Shown here in pieces: positions 1-10,302 of a stretch of DNA of 64,000 nucleotides; the first letter of the stretch is position 1, and every line of letters starts with the position of its first letter. The position numbers and the translations under genes are program-made. This DNA is from CAZEVY01 sp964515555. GTDB taxonomy: Bacteria; Acidobacteriota; Terriglobia; Bryobacterales; Bryobacteraceae. Where the stretch lies: assembly GCA_964515555.1 (NCBI GenBank), contig CAZEVY010000013.1:20839-84838 (forward strand), given 5' to 3'. The notes under the pieces were generated by a model that saw only the letters and a list, made by a program, of their open reading frames with translations, had not been told where the DNA came from and did not search any database.

Positions 1-13
1 CAGGCTGCCAGGA

Positions 14-76
14 GCGCACAACGCGGGGCGCGATCCATGCCGGTAGTCAAGACTCTCGCCCCGCTGCTTTGTGCGC
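14..76. repeat. REP-like imperfect palindrome
   Basis: Two arms, 14-32 and 57-76, form an imperfect inverted repeat. Both begin or end with GCGCACA/TGTGCGC and contain a GGGGCG/CGCCCC block, separated by about 25 bases. A closely similar palindrome occurs at 26602-26664. This points to a dispersed palindromic element rather than a gene-specific site. It could also act as a terminator for a gene lying left of the window. Confidence 0.5.
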
Positions 77-317
77 GACGTCGAACGGAGCGCGCGGTGC
101 GGTCGACGAGATAACGCACAAATCACTCATCGGCGAATTCCTCCTGAGCCCATAGCGCGGTGCGCGGTCTCTGCTGGCAGGTCAGCGCTTTGCACCCAAC
201 TGCGTAGTGCACGATGTCGACCGGAGAGCGTTGCTGGAATTGCGCTCAACAGTCTGCTAAAATAACAACTTAAGCCCACCTCTCCCCGGCGAACAACAGG
301 CGAAGTAAGGAGCCCGA
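77..317 (+). other. non-coding region upstream of gyrA
   Basis: No convincing gene is present here; the open frames in it look unlike proteins. A roughly 22-base motif occurs twice with a few changes, at 71-92 and 207-230 (GTGCRCGAYGTCGAMCGGAG). A TAAAAT hexamer at 258-263 is the best -10 candidate for gyrA, but no good -35 sits 16-18 bases before it. A ribosome-binding site TAAGGAG at 306-312 lies five bases before the gyrA start. Confidence 0.4.
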
Positions 318-2831
<2,514 letters not shown>

Positions 2832-2840
<9 letters not shown>

Positions 2841-3080
2841 GTCAGCGCGCCGGTTTCGTCGCGCCTGCGGCAGAGCTGAGATTACCCATCGCAGGACCGA
2901 ATTCACCGCTTCGGCCGTCTGGAAGACCGATGCCACGTCGGGATCGAGCACGACGGCGACGGCGCCGTTCCGCAACGGCGCGAATCGATTCGCCCGCGCC
3001 TTGCGGTAATCGAATGCGTACTCCGCCCGAATATCGACTGCCTCGTCCGCACTGCGCTTACGGTTGGACATTTTCTTCAT
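2832..3080 (-). CDS. antitoxin partner of BrnT-type toxin
   Basis: An 82-aa protein, lysine/arginine-rich at its start, with the block VVLDPDVASVF followed by an AEAVNSVLR helix. Both are typical of the small DNA-binding antitoxins found next to BrnT-family toxins. It should neutralise the toxin and repress the operon. The ATG at 3080 lies inside the toxin gene, giving a 23-base overlap and the usual BrnT toxin-first order. A second ATG at 3071 is an alternative start. It is not a textbook BrnA sequence, so the family call rests on the LDPDV block and the gene context. Confidence 0.7.
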
Positions 3081-3339
3081 AGTTTTCTCGCTCACGCTTC
3101 GTGGCGGCAGGTGCACTGAAGATTCTGACTGTTTCGTCGCTCGACGAAAAGCAAACGACCAACAACCGCGGGCGCGCCGAGTGCCCAATGATGATCTCCC
3201 GCCGCTCGTCGATCGAGTGGTCCTCGTCGTCGAAGATCCGTGCGAGGGGGTCCGCGAAGACCGTCATCGCTTCGGCGAATGAAACCGAATGCTTGGCGGA
3301 ATTGGTTACCGCCTTTCTACGGTCCCATTCGAACTTCAG
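3058..3339 (-). CDS. brnT: BrnT family toxin
   Basis: Probable ribonuclease toxin of a type II TA pair. From the proposed start the 93-aa product opens KFEWDRRKA, then has NSAKHSVSFAEA, DPLARIFDDEDHS, ERREIIIG, RLLVVCFS and RIFSAPAATKRERENYE. These match the BrnT fold in order. The usual first residues are only recovered with a CTG start at 3339 (GAGG seven bases upstream); the first in-frame ATG at 3267 would delete the conserved N-terminus. A rare start codon or a missed start is therefore part of this call. A TACTTT box about 17 bases upstream could be its -10. Confidence 0.75.
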   Translation of the reverse strand: MKFEWDRRKAVTNSAKHSVSFAEAMTVFADPLARIFDDEDHSIDERREIIIGHSARPRLLVVCFSSSDETVRIFSAPAATKRERENYEENVQP

Positions 3340-3427
3340 CTCGTCGCCTCAACCGTAAAGTAGCACAAGCATGCGTGATGTTCCCACCAAGCCCGGGCTT
3401 ACTGCGTTTCTCACCAATCTCCACAAT

Positions 3428-3457
3428 TTGACTTCCCCACACCCGATCCGCTATCGT
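3428..3457 (+). promoter_or_regulatory. promoter of the lysine riboswitch/DAP operon
   Basis: TTGACT at 3428-3433 and TATCGT at 3452-3457 are separated by 18 bases, a reasonable housekeeping promoter. Transcription would begin about 3463-3466, directly at the 5' strand of riboswitch helix P1. That position supports both calls. Confidence 0.55.
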
Positions 3458-3466
3458 GAAGTTTCC

Positions 3467-3648
3467 CGATAGAGGCGCGGCGGCCATCAGTATCCGGGTC
3501 GCGACACCGAGACGCTTCGGTGATCCGGAGAAAGGGGTCGGCAAGCGGTATCCGCCGAAATCGCAGCGGCAGCATCGCCGCGGCGGTTGGGGGATTGGGA
3601 GAACATCCCGTCCACTGTCATCCGAGGAAATCGGATGGAGCGCTATCG
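3467..3648 (+). promoter_or_regulatory. lysine riboswitch (L box)
   Basis: Lysine-binding aptamer in the leader of the DAP operon. Helix P1 is CGATAG (3467-3472) with CTATCG (3643-3648). Conserved blocks occur in family order: GATAGAGGCGCG, CAGTAT, GAGAAAGGGG, GCCGAAA, ACTGTC (3614-3619), then a perfect six-pair hairpin (3620-3625 with 3631-3636), then GGAG and GCTATC. The length of about 180 nt is normal for RF00168. No U-tract terminator follows. Instead GGAAAGG (3701-3707), the presumed ribosome-binding site, can pair with CCTTT just before it, so translational control is the likeliest mode. Excess lysine would reduce expression of the following gene or genes. Confidence 0.88.
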
Positions 3649-3711
3649 AGGACGAAGGCCGCGCCCCCGCGCATCTTCCCCTCCCGGCGTCCCATCCTTT
3701 GGAAAGGCCAC

Positions 3712-4719
3712 GTGGACGTCTTTTCTCTTACGCGCCAACTGGTCGACATCGAGTCGATCACCGGCAACGAGCGGGCGCTCGGCGAGCGCCTGTGCGCGCT
3801 GCTCCAACCGCTGGTCGACCGCCATGGCGGCCGCCTCGAACGCATGCCGGTCGAAGCCGGGCGCTTCAACGTCCTCGCCCACTGGGGCGATCCCGTGGTC
3901 ACGCTCTCGACCCACCAGGACACCGTGCCGCCCTTCTTCCCTTCCCGCGACGACGGCGAATCCATCTGGGGACGCGGCGCCTGCGACGTGAAAGGCATCA
4001 TGGCCGCGATGCTCTGCGCCGCCGAGCGCGTCCTCGCCGAAGGCGCGCGCGGACTGGCGCTGCTGTTCGTCGTCGGCGAGGAGCGCAATAGCGCCGGCGC
4101 CTACGAGGCGGCGAAGCATCCGCGCGGGTCGCGGTTCCTTGTCAACGGCGAGCCGACCAGCAACCGCCTGGCGCTCGGTTCCAAGGGCGCGCTGCGCTAC
4201 GAGATCGTCGCGAGCGGGCGCATGGCGCACTCGGCCTATCCCGAACTCGGCGAATCCGCGATCGAGAAGCTCCTCGACATCCTCGCGGCGGTCCGGCGCA
4301 TCGCACTGCCGGTCGACGCGGTGCTCGGCGCGAGCACACTGAACATCGGCGTCATCTCCGGGGGCCGCGCGCCGAACATCATCCCCGACTCCGCCAAGGC
4401 CGAGGTCATGATCCGCCTGGTCGAAGGCGGCGATTCGACGCGCGCCGCCATCCGCGCCGCCGTAGACGGACGCGCCGAAGCCAACGAAGTCCTCGCGATA
4501 CCGGCCGTGCGCCTGAAGCCGCTCGACGGCTTCGAGACCACCGTGGTCGCCTACACCACCGACATTCCGGCGTTCGGCGGCGCCTGGGGCGAGCCGCTTC
4601 TCATCGGACCCGGCACGATTCACGTCGCGCACACCTCGGAGGAGCGCGTGCCGAAGCGCGAGCTGGTCGAAGCGGTCGATCTTTACGCGGCGATCGTACA
4701 CCGCTTACTGAAGGAATAA
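3712..4719 (+). CDS. dapE: M20 family deacylase, probable succinyl-DAP desuccinylase
   Basis: Zinc-dependent amidohydrolase. Motifs appear in order: metal ligands in THQDTVPPFF, WGRGACDVKG, the general-base pair in GEERNSAGA, NGEPTSN, the dimerisation-lid HSAYPE, and the last histidine in HVAHTSEE. The start is taken as GTG 3712, just after GGAAAGG and downstream of the riboswitch; a longer open frame would run back through the riboswitch and is rejected. The product is then 335 aa. Position at the head of an operon encoding the succinylase branch (dapD is present) argues for N-succinyl-LL-DAP desuccinylase. LysK/ArgE-type deacetylases share the fold and cannot be excluded. Confidence 0.8.
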   Translation: MDVFSLTRQLVDIESITGNERALGERLCALLQPLVDRHGGRLERMPVEAGRFNVLAHWGDPVVTLSTHQDTVPPFFPSRDDGESIWGRGACDVKGIMAAMLCAAERVLAEGARGLALLFVVGEERNSAGAYEAAKHPRGSRFLVNGEPTSNRLALGSKGALRYEIVASGRMAHSAYPELGESAIEKLLDILAAVRRIALPVDAVLGASTLNIGVISGGRAPNIIPDSAKAEVMIRLVEGGDSTRAAIRAAVDGRAEANEVLAIPAVRLKPLDGFETTVVAYTTDIPAFGGAWGEPLLIGPGTIHVAHTSEERVPKRELVEAVDLYAAIVHRLLKE

Positions 4720-4722
4720 GTC

Positions 4723-5772
4723 ATGCAACAGCCAATCGAAGTGGGAGTTCTCGGCGCCACCGGCATGGTGGGCCAGCATTTCGTCAGATTTTTGCGAAAT
4801 CACCCGTGGTTCGACCTGAAATGGACGGGCGCGAGCGATCGCAGCGCCGGCAAGAAGTACCGCCAGGCGACCTCGTGGAGGCTGGACGGCGCCATGCCGG
4901 AGAACGCCGCCGAACTGACCGTCGAGGACTGCAAACCCGGCAACGCGCCACGGCTCCTGTTCAGCGCCATGGACGCCTCGGTGGCGACGCCGATCGAGCG
5001 CGCCTTCGCCGAGGCCGGCCACATCGTCGTCTCCAATTCGCGCAATCACCGCATGGAGCCCGACGTTCCGCTGCTGGTGCCGGAGGTGAATCCCGATCAC
5101 CTGAAGCTCATCCCGTTGCAGCAGCGCAAGCGCGGCTGGAAGGGCCAGATCGCGACCAATCCGAATTGCTCGACCATCGTGCTGACCATGGCGCTCGGCG
5201 CCCTGAAGCCGTTCGGCATCCGCCGCGTGGTGGTGACGACGATGCAGGCCATCTCGGGCGCCGGCTACCCGGGCGTTGCATCGATGGACATCAACGCCAA
5301 CGTGATCCCCTACATCGGCAACGAAGAGGAGAAGATGGAGTCCGAGACGCAGAAGATTCTCGGCGAACTCGCCGGCGACCGCGTGGAGCCACACCCGGCG
5401 CGCGTGAGCGCGCATTGCAACCGCGTGCCCGTGGTCGACGGGCACACCGAGACCGTATCGGTGGAGTTCGATTCGAAGCCTTCGGAGGCCGATCTCATCG
5501 AGGCCTGGCGGCGCTTCGCCAGCACGCCGCAGGAGCGCGGACTTCCCAGCGCGCCCAAACAGCCCGTCATATATATGACCGACGCCGATCGCCCGCAGCC
5601 GCGGCGCGACGCGGAGCGCGAGCGCGGCATGGCGGTCTTCGTCGGACGGCTGCGAACGTGTCCGGCCTTCGACTTCAAGTTTCTCGCGCTCGGTCACAAC
5701 ACCATTCGGGGGGCGGCGGGCGCCGCGGTGCTCAACGCCGAGTTGATGGTGAGCGAGGGGCTGCTCGACTGA
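4723..5772 (+). CDS. asd: aspartate-semialdehyde dehydrogenase
   Basis: Reduces aspartyl-4-phosphate to aspartate semialdehyde, second step of the aspartate pathway to DAP, lysine, threonine and methionine. The 349-aa protein starts with the NADP-binding GATGMVGQ loop, carries the catalytic cysteine in NPNCST (near residue 148) and the catalytic histidine region AHCNRVPVVDGHTE. The sequence resembles the archaeal/fungal-type subfamily rather than the E. coli type. It begins three bases after the M20 gene and ends one base before lysC, so it is inside the operon. Confidence 0.92.
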   Translation: MQQPIEVGVLGATGMVGQHFVRFLRNHPWFDLKWTGASDRSAGKKYRQATSWRLDGAMPENAAELTVEDCKPGNAPRLLFSAMDASVATPIERAFAEAGHIVVSNSRNHRMEPDVPLLVPEVNPDHLKLIPLQQRKRGWKGQIATNPNCSTIVLTMALGALKPFGIRRVVVTTMQAISGAGYPGVASMDINANVIPYIGNEEEKMESETQKILGELAGDRVEPHPARVSAHCNRVPVVDGHTETVSVEFDSKPSEADLIEAWRRFASTPQERGLPSAPKQPVIYMTDADRPQPRRDAERERGMAVFVGRLRTCPAFDFKFLALGHNTIRGAAGAAVLNAELMVSEGLLD

Positions 5773-5773
5773 C

Positions 5774-7117
5774 ATGATCGTCATGAAATTCGGCGGCACG
5801 TCGGTGGAGTCCGCCGATGCCATCCAGCGGCTGCTGGGAATCGTCAAGGCGCGCCTCGACCGGCGTCCCGTTGTGGTCGTCTCGGCGATGGGCAAGACCA
5901 CCAATCGCCTGCTCGCCATCGCCGACGCGGCGGTCGCCGGCCGCCGCGAGGAGGCGCTCGCGCTGCTCGCCGACCTCGAAGCGTACACGCTGCGGGAAGG
6001 CGGGTCCGCGCACGGCGCTGTCGAAGGACTCTTCCGCGAGCTGGTCGAGCTGGTCCAGGGACTCGCGGTGATGCGCGAGCTGACGCCGCGCTCGGTCGAC
6101 GCGATTTCGAGTTACGGCGAGCGCGTGTCGAGCCTCATCGTCGCCCAGGCGTTTCGCGACGCCGGTGTCGCCTCCGCGCACGTCGATTCCCGCTGCGTGG
6201 TCGTCACCGACGCCAGGCACACGCAGGCCGCACCGGCGTGGGACGAGACGTATGCGCGGCTCGCCGCCACGGTCGCGCCCGCGGCGGCCGAACATGTCGT
6301 CGTCATGGGCGGCTTCATCGCGTCGACCATCGACGGCGTCACCACGACGCTCGGCCGCGGCGGGTCGGACTTCACCGCGGCGATCGTCGGCGCGGGCATC
6401 GGCGCCGAGGAGATTCAGATCTGGACCGACGTCGACGGCATGCTCACCTGCGATCCGCGCATCCAGCCGGGTGGCCGCCGCGTGCGGACGATTTCCTTCG
6501 CCGAAGCCGCCGAACTGGCGTATTTCGGCGCCAAGGTGCTGCATCCATCCACCGTGCTGCCGGCTATCGAGAAGAACATTCCGGTCCTCATCCTCAACTC
6601 GCGGCGGCCCGACGTCGAGGGCACTCGCATCGTCGCCGAACGCGTGGCGTGCAGCAACCCGATCAAGTCGATCGCCTGCAAGCAGAGCGTCACCGTCGTG
6701 CACATCCACTCGACGCGGATGCTCGGCGCGCACGGCTTCCTGCGCCGCATCTTCGAGGTCTTCGACCGTCACGCGACACCGGTCGACATGGTGACGACGT
6801 CGGAGGTCAGCGTGTCGCTGACGATCGACAACGCCCAGGCCATCGACCGCATCCGCGCCGAGCTGGAGGAATTCTCCGAAGTCCACGTGGATCGCGAGCA
6901 GGCCATCGTCTGTCTGGTCGGCGACAATATCCGCTACACGCCGGGCATCGCGGCGCGTGCGTTTCAGGCCATCAAGGGGATCAACGTGCAGATGATCTCG
7001 CAGGGAGCGTCTTTGTTAAACTTGGGCTTCGTCGTCGCCGGCGCCGACCTGAAAGCCGCGGTCGCCGCGCTTGACCGCGAGTTCTTCGCCGACCTCGACC
7101 CGCGGGTATTCGCATGA
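5774..7117 (+). CDS. lysC: aspartate kinase
   Basis: Phosphorylates aspartate, the committed step of the aspartate pathway. At 447 aa it is a monofunctional enzyme: N-terminal kinase domain beginning with KFGGTS, GRGGSDFTA in the substrate site, then two C-terminal ACT domains (from about residue 300) that normally bind feedback inhibitors. It has no fused homoserine dehydrogenase. The start follows the asd stop by one base and its stop overlaps the dapB start (ATGA, 7114-7117), indicating translational coupling. Lysine control is therefore likely at two levels: the upstream riboswitch and the ACT domains. Confidence 0.93.
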   Translation: MIVMKFGGTSVESADAIQRLLGIVKARLDRRPVVVVSAMGKTTNRLLAIADAAVAGRREEALALLADLEAYTLREGGSAHGAVEGLFRELVELVQGLAVMRELTPRSVDAISSYGERVSSLIVAQAFRDAGVASAHVDSRCVVVTDARHTQAAPAWDETYARLAATVAPAAAEHVVVMGGFIASTIDGVTTTLGRGGSDFTAAIVGAGIGAEEIQIWTDVDGMLTCDPRIQPGGRRVRTISFAEAAELAYFGAKVLHPSTVLPAIEKNIPVLILNSRRPDVEGTRIVAERVACSNPIKSIACKQSVTVVHIHSTRMLGAHGFLRRIFEVFDRHATPVDMVTTSEVSVSLTIDNAQAIDRIRAELEEFSEVHVDREQAIVCLVGDNIRYTPGIAARAFQAIKGINVQMISQGASLLNLGFVVAGADLKAAVAALDREFFADLDPRVFA

Positions 7118-7818
7118 ACCTCGCCATCATCGGCTACGGAAAAATGGGGAAGCTCATCGAGCAGCTCGCGCCGCAGTACGATCTGACAGTGACGCTGAAG
7201 CTCGACGAGTACAACAACGCGAGCTTCGAGGGCATGACGCCGGAGAACTTCCGCGGCGTCGACGTGGCGGTGGAGTTCTCGATTCCGGAGGCGGCCGCCG
7301 AGAACGCCGTGCGCCTCGCCGCGCTCGGTGTGAACTCGGTGATCGGCACCACGGGTTGGTTCGGCGATTTGCCGGGAGTGCGCGCCGAGGTTGAGCGACG
7401 CGGGACGGCGCTGGTCTACAGTCCTAACTTTTCGATCGGCGTGAACGTGTTTTCGCGGCTCGCCGCGGAGGCCGCGAAGCTGCTCGCGCGCGAGGGCGCC
7501 TACGGCGCCTGGGCGTGGGAGATCCATCACTCGACCAAGAAGGACGCTCCCAGCGGCACGCTGCTCAAGCTCGTGGATGCCATGAGGTCGGCGGGCTACA
7601 CGCGGCCGATCGACCAGGCGGCCAGCCGCGCCGGGGCGCATCCCGGTACCCACGAGATCGGCTTCGACTCGGGGGCCGACACCATCACGCTGCGGCACAC
7701 CGCGCGCAGTCGCGAAGGATTCGCGCGCGGCGCCCTGAAGGCCGCGCAATGGGTCGCCGGGAAAAAGGGCGTCTACGAATTCAGCGATGTTCTCTTTGGA
7801 GGTGGCACATGTTCCTAG
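7114..7818 (+). CDS. dapB: 4-hydroxy-tetrahydrodipicolinate reductase
   Basis: NAD(P)H-dependent reductase of the DAP pathway. The 234-aa protein has the N-terminal nucleotide loop GYGKMG, then GTTGW, and the signature IHHSTKKDAPSGT with the catalytic His/His/Lys group. A C-terminal dimerisation strand follows. It is slightly shorter than the E. coli enzyme (273 aa), as in several non-proteobacterial homologues. It overlaps lysC by four bases and dapA by ten, so it sits mid-operon with tight coupling. Confidence 0.92.
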   Translation: MNLAIIGYGKMGKLIEQLAPQYDLTVTLKLDEYNNASFEGMTPENFRGVDVAVEFSIPEAAAENAVRLAALGVNSVIGTTGWFGDLPGVRAEVERRGTALVYSPNFSIGVNVFSRLAAEAAKLLAREGAYGAWAWEIHHSTKKDAPSGTLLKLVDAMRSAGYTRPIDQAASRAGAHPGTHEIGFDSGADTITLRHTARSREGFARGALKAAQWVAGKKGVYEFSDVLFGGGTCS

Positions 7819-8711
7819 GATGCGGGACCGCGATGGTCACGCCGTTTCGCGCGGACCAGTCTCTCGACGAGGCCACGCTGCGCAAGCTCGTGCGCCGGCA
7901 GATCGACGCGGGCATCGACTTTCTCGTCCCCTGCGGCACCACGGGAGAAAGTCCGACACTCACGCACGCCGAGCACCTGCGCGTCGTCGGGATCGCGCTG
8001 GAGGAGGCCAAGGGCAAGGTTCCCGTGCTGGCCGGCGCGGGCGGCTACAACACCGCCGAGGTCATCGCGCTGGCGCGCGAGCTCGAAGCCATGGGCGCCG
8101 ACGGAATCCTCTCGGTGACGCCTTACTACAACAAGCCGACGCAGGAAGGACTCTTCCAGCACTATGCGGCGATCGCCGCGGCGGTGAAGCTGCCGATCGT
8201 CGTCTACAGCGTCCAGGGGCGCACCGGCGTCAACGTCGAGCCGGCGACTCTCAAGCGCCTCGCGGCGATTCCCAACATCGTGGGTGTCAAGGAAGCCTCG
8301 GGCAATATCGCGCAAGTGGCCGCGGTGATCCACCAGACGCCGGCCGACTTCATCGTCCTCAGCGGCGACGACGCCATCACGCTGCCGCTGATGGCGCTGG
8401 GCGGTCGTGGGATCATTTCGGTCGTGTCGAACCAGATTCCCGCGGAGATGACGGCGCTCGCACGCGCCTGCCGCAACGGCGACTTCCCAGCCGCCCGCGA
8501 CCTCCAGCGGCGGTTCCTTCCGTTAATGGAAGTGAATTTCGTGGAATCCAATCCGATTCCCGTGAAAGCGGCCATGGCGATGATGGGCCTGCTCGAGCCG
8601 GTCTGGCGGCTGCCGATGGTAGCTCCCTCGGAGGCGAGCCGTGCCCGGATCAAGAGCGTACTCGAAGAAACCGGCCTGATCGCGCGCCGGAGCGCCAATG
8701 CTGCGGACTGA
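7809..8711 (+). CDS. dapA: 4-hydroxy-tetrahydrodipicolinate synthase
   Basis: Condenses pyruvate with aspartate semialdehyde, the first step specific to lysine and DAP. The start is the ATG at 7809, inside the end of dapB, preceded by GGAGG; this gives the standard 300-aa class I aldolase barrel. Thr44-Thr45 in CGTTGES, the tyrosine of TPYYNKPTQEG and the Schiff-base lysine in GVKEASGN are all present. A longer in-frame extension into dapB is rejected as non-homologous. The end overlaps dapD by 14 bases. Confidence 0.94.
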   Translation: MFLGCGTAMVTPFRADQSLDEATLRKLVRRQIDAGIDFLVPCGTTGESPTLTHAEHLRVVGIALEEAKGKVPVLAGAGGYNTAEVIALARELEAMGADGILSVTPYYNKPTQEGLFQHYAAIAAAVKLPIVVYSVQGRTGVNVEPATLKRLAAIPNIVGVKEASGNIAQVAAVIHQTPADFIVLSGDDAITLPLMALGGRGIISVVSNQIPAEMTALARACRNGDFPAARDLQRRFLPLMEVNFVESNPIPVKAAMAMMGLLEPVWRLPMVAPSEASRARIKSVLEETGLIARRSANAAD

Positions 8712-9537
8712 AATCGAAGACCTCTTCGATTCCCCACCCGCGAGCTATACCGAGGACCACTTTCGACTGTTCGCGCGATTCAAGGCTGCGCTGAACTCGG
8801 GCGAGGCCCGCGCCGCCGAGCCTGACGCCGCGTCGCCGACCGGGTGGCGCGTCAACGGCTGGGTGAAGAAGGGCATCCTGCTCGGGTTTCGCATGGGCGC
8901 GATCGTCGACATGTCGGTGGACGCCTCGCGGCAGCCGTACTTCGACAAGGCCACCTATCCGGTGAAGCGCTTCGACGCCGCCGGCGGCGTGCGCATCGTG
9001 CCTGGGGGCTCGTCGATCCGCGACGGCTGCTACATCGCGCGCGGCGTCACCTGCATGCCGCCGATGTACGTCAACGCCGGCGCCTGGGTCGGCGAAGGGA
9101 CGATGATCGACTCGCACGCGCTGGTGGGAAGCTGCGCGCAGGTGGGACGGAATTGCCACATCTCGGCGGCGTCGCAGTTAGGCGGCGTGCTGGAGCCGGT
9201 GGGCGCTATGCCGGTGATCGTCGAGGACGACGTGCTGGTCGGCGGCAACTGCGGCGTCTACGAAGGGACCATCGTCAAGCGCCGCGCCGTGCTCGGCACG
9301 GGCGTGATTCTCAACCGCTCGACGCCGGTCTACGACGTCGTCCGCGGCGTGGTTCACGGCGCGACGGCCGATCAGCCGCTGGTGATTCCCGAAGAGGCGG
9401 TCGTCGTCGCGGGCGGGAGGCCGATCCAGCATGGGATCGGCAAGGAGTGGGGGATCTCGCTCTACACGCCGGTGATCGTCAAGTATCGCGACGCGAAGAC
9501 CGACACGAAGATCCAGCTCGAAGATCTGCTGCGATAG
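8698..9537 (+). CDS. dapD: tetrahydrodipicolinate N-succinyltransferase
   Basis: Succinylates tetrahydrodipicolinate, committing the cell to the succinylase branch of DAP synthesis. The 279-aa protein has an N-terminal helical region containing RVNGWVKKGILLGFR, then a left-handed beta-helix made of hexapeptide repeats (about residues 105-230; for example GCYIARGVTCMPP and GAWVGEGTMI). This length fits the gammaproteobacterial-type DapD. It is the last gene of the riboswitch-led operon. dapC, dapF and lysA are not in this window. Confidence 0.93.
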   Translation: MLRTEIEDLFDSPPASYTEDHFRLFARFKAALNSGEARAAEPDAASPTGWRVNGWVKKGILLGFRMGAIVDMSVDASRQPYFDKATYPVKRFDAAGGVRIVPGGSSIRDGCYIARGVTCMPPMYVNAGAWVGEGTMIDSHALVGSCAQVGRNCHISAASQLGGVLEPVGAMPVIVEDDVLVGGNCGVYEGTIVKRRAVLGTGVILNRSTPVYDVVRGVVHGATADQPLVIPEEAVVVAGGRPIQHGIGKEWGISLYTPVIVKYRDAKTDTKIQLEDLLR

Positions 9538-9577
9538 CGCGGACAGCGCTATACGACCTTTGCTACGATAGACAGCG

Positions 9578-9880
9578 ATGGGCGACACCCGCCGGAATCG
9601 GGCTTTCTATTCAATGGACGAAGCCGCCGCCGTACTCGGTGTTCACTACGAGACCGTTGGCCGTTGGGTCCGGAGCGGCAAGCTCCGAGGCGTTAAACTC
9701 TCCCGTCGAAAGGTCGCGATTCCCAAGGCCGCCTGTGAGGAGTGGCTCCGCGGCGACCGGCTGCCTGACGCCGGATCGCCCCACCGGTGGATCGCGTTGG
9801 CGGGCACCCTCTCGGCGCGAGAGGCCGCCAAACTGCGAAGCGCGATAGAAGTGTTCGCGGCCGTGGATCTCCGGGGCTGA
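9578..9880 (+). CDS. excisionase-like HTH antitoxin
   Basis: A 100-aa protein whose first 60 residues are a winged helix-turn-helix of the MerR/excisionase type: YSMDEAAAVLGVHYETVGRWVRSGKL and a following basic wing RRKVAIPKAACEEWL. Its stop overlaps the start of a PIN toxin gene (TGATG, 9878-9882), the standard arrangement for this class of TA antitoxin. It should bind DNA and restrain the toxin. TACGAT at 9564-9569 lies eight bases before the ATG and no ribosome-binding site is visible, so a leaderless transcript is likely. Confidence 0.78.
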   Translation: MGDTRRNRAFYSMDEAAAVLGVHYETVGRWVRSGKLRGVKLSRRKVAIPKAACEEWLRGDRLPDAGSPHRWIALAGTLSAREAAKLRSAIEVFAAVDLRG

Positions 9881-10302
9881 TGGCGGCATACCTCCTCGAC
9901 ACCAATCACGTCACATACATCCAGCAGCTTCATCCGCAGGTCTGCGCCCGCCTCGCCTCCCTCGGCAGGGACGCGCTGGTACTCTCGTCGGTTGTTACCG
10001 TCGCCGAGTTGCTCGGCGGCGCTTACCGCCTCGCCCCGGGACGCAGGCAACGGGAAATCATCGAGCTGTACCAGTCCGTCATGATGCGGATGGAGGAGAT
10101 CCTTCCTATCACACCGGAGGTCGCGGCTCGCTTCGCACGAATCGACGCCGATCTTCGAAAGAAGGGCAAGCCCATTCCGGCCAACGACGTTTGGCAAGCC
10201 GCGATCGCCCTGGCGCGCGGCGCGATCCTCGCCACTAACGACCGGCACTTCCGGCATGTCGCGGATCTTCGGATCGAGGATTGGACGGAGGAGACGAGGT
10301 AG
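9880..10302 (+). CDS. vapC: PIN domain ribonuclease toxin (VapC family)
   Basis: A 140-aa PIN-domain toxin. The acidic metal-binding residues are visible: Asp in LLDTNHVTYI, Glu in VTVAELLGG, Asp in ANDVWQAAIA and Asp in TNDRHF. VapC-type toxins cleave tRNA or rRNA. The gene overlaps its HTH antitoxin by three bases. Its last 68 bases overlap the end of a convergent glycosyltransferase gene, suggesting the module was acquired or its neighbour extended without clearing the 3' end. Confidence 0.83.
   Translation: MAAYLLDTNHVTYIQQLHPQVCARLASLGRDALVLSSVVTVAELLGGAYRLAPGRRQREIIELYQSVMMRMEEILPITPEVAARFARIDADLRKKGKPIPANDVWQAAIALARGAILATNDRHFRHVADLRIEDWTEETR

Noticed and set aside
71..265. Possible small gene upstream of gyrA.
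   Set aside because: Arg/Cys-rich frame over repeat sequence, with no ribosome-binding site and no recognisable family.
3451..3472. CTATCG at 3451-3456 could pair with CGATAG 3467-3472 as an alternative to riboswitch helix P1.
   Set aside because: The upstream CTATCG overlaps the -10 box (TATCGT), so it would not be in the transcript if the TTGACT/TATCGT promoter is used.
3520..3711. Upstream extension of the M20 gene frame.
   Set aside because: It runs through the lysine riboswitch and has no similarity to M20 proteins; GTG 3712 with GGAAAGG fits better.
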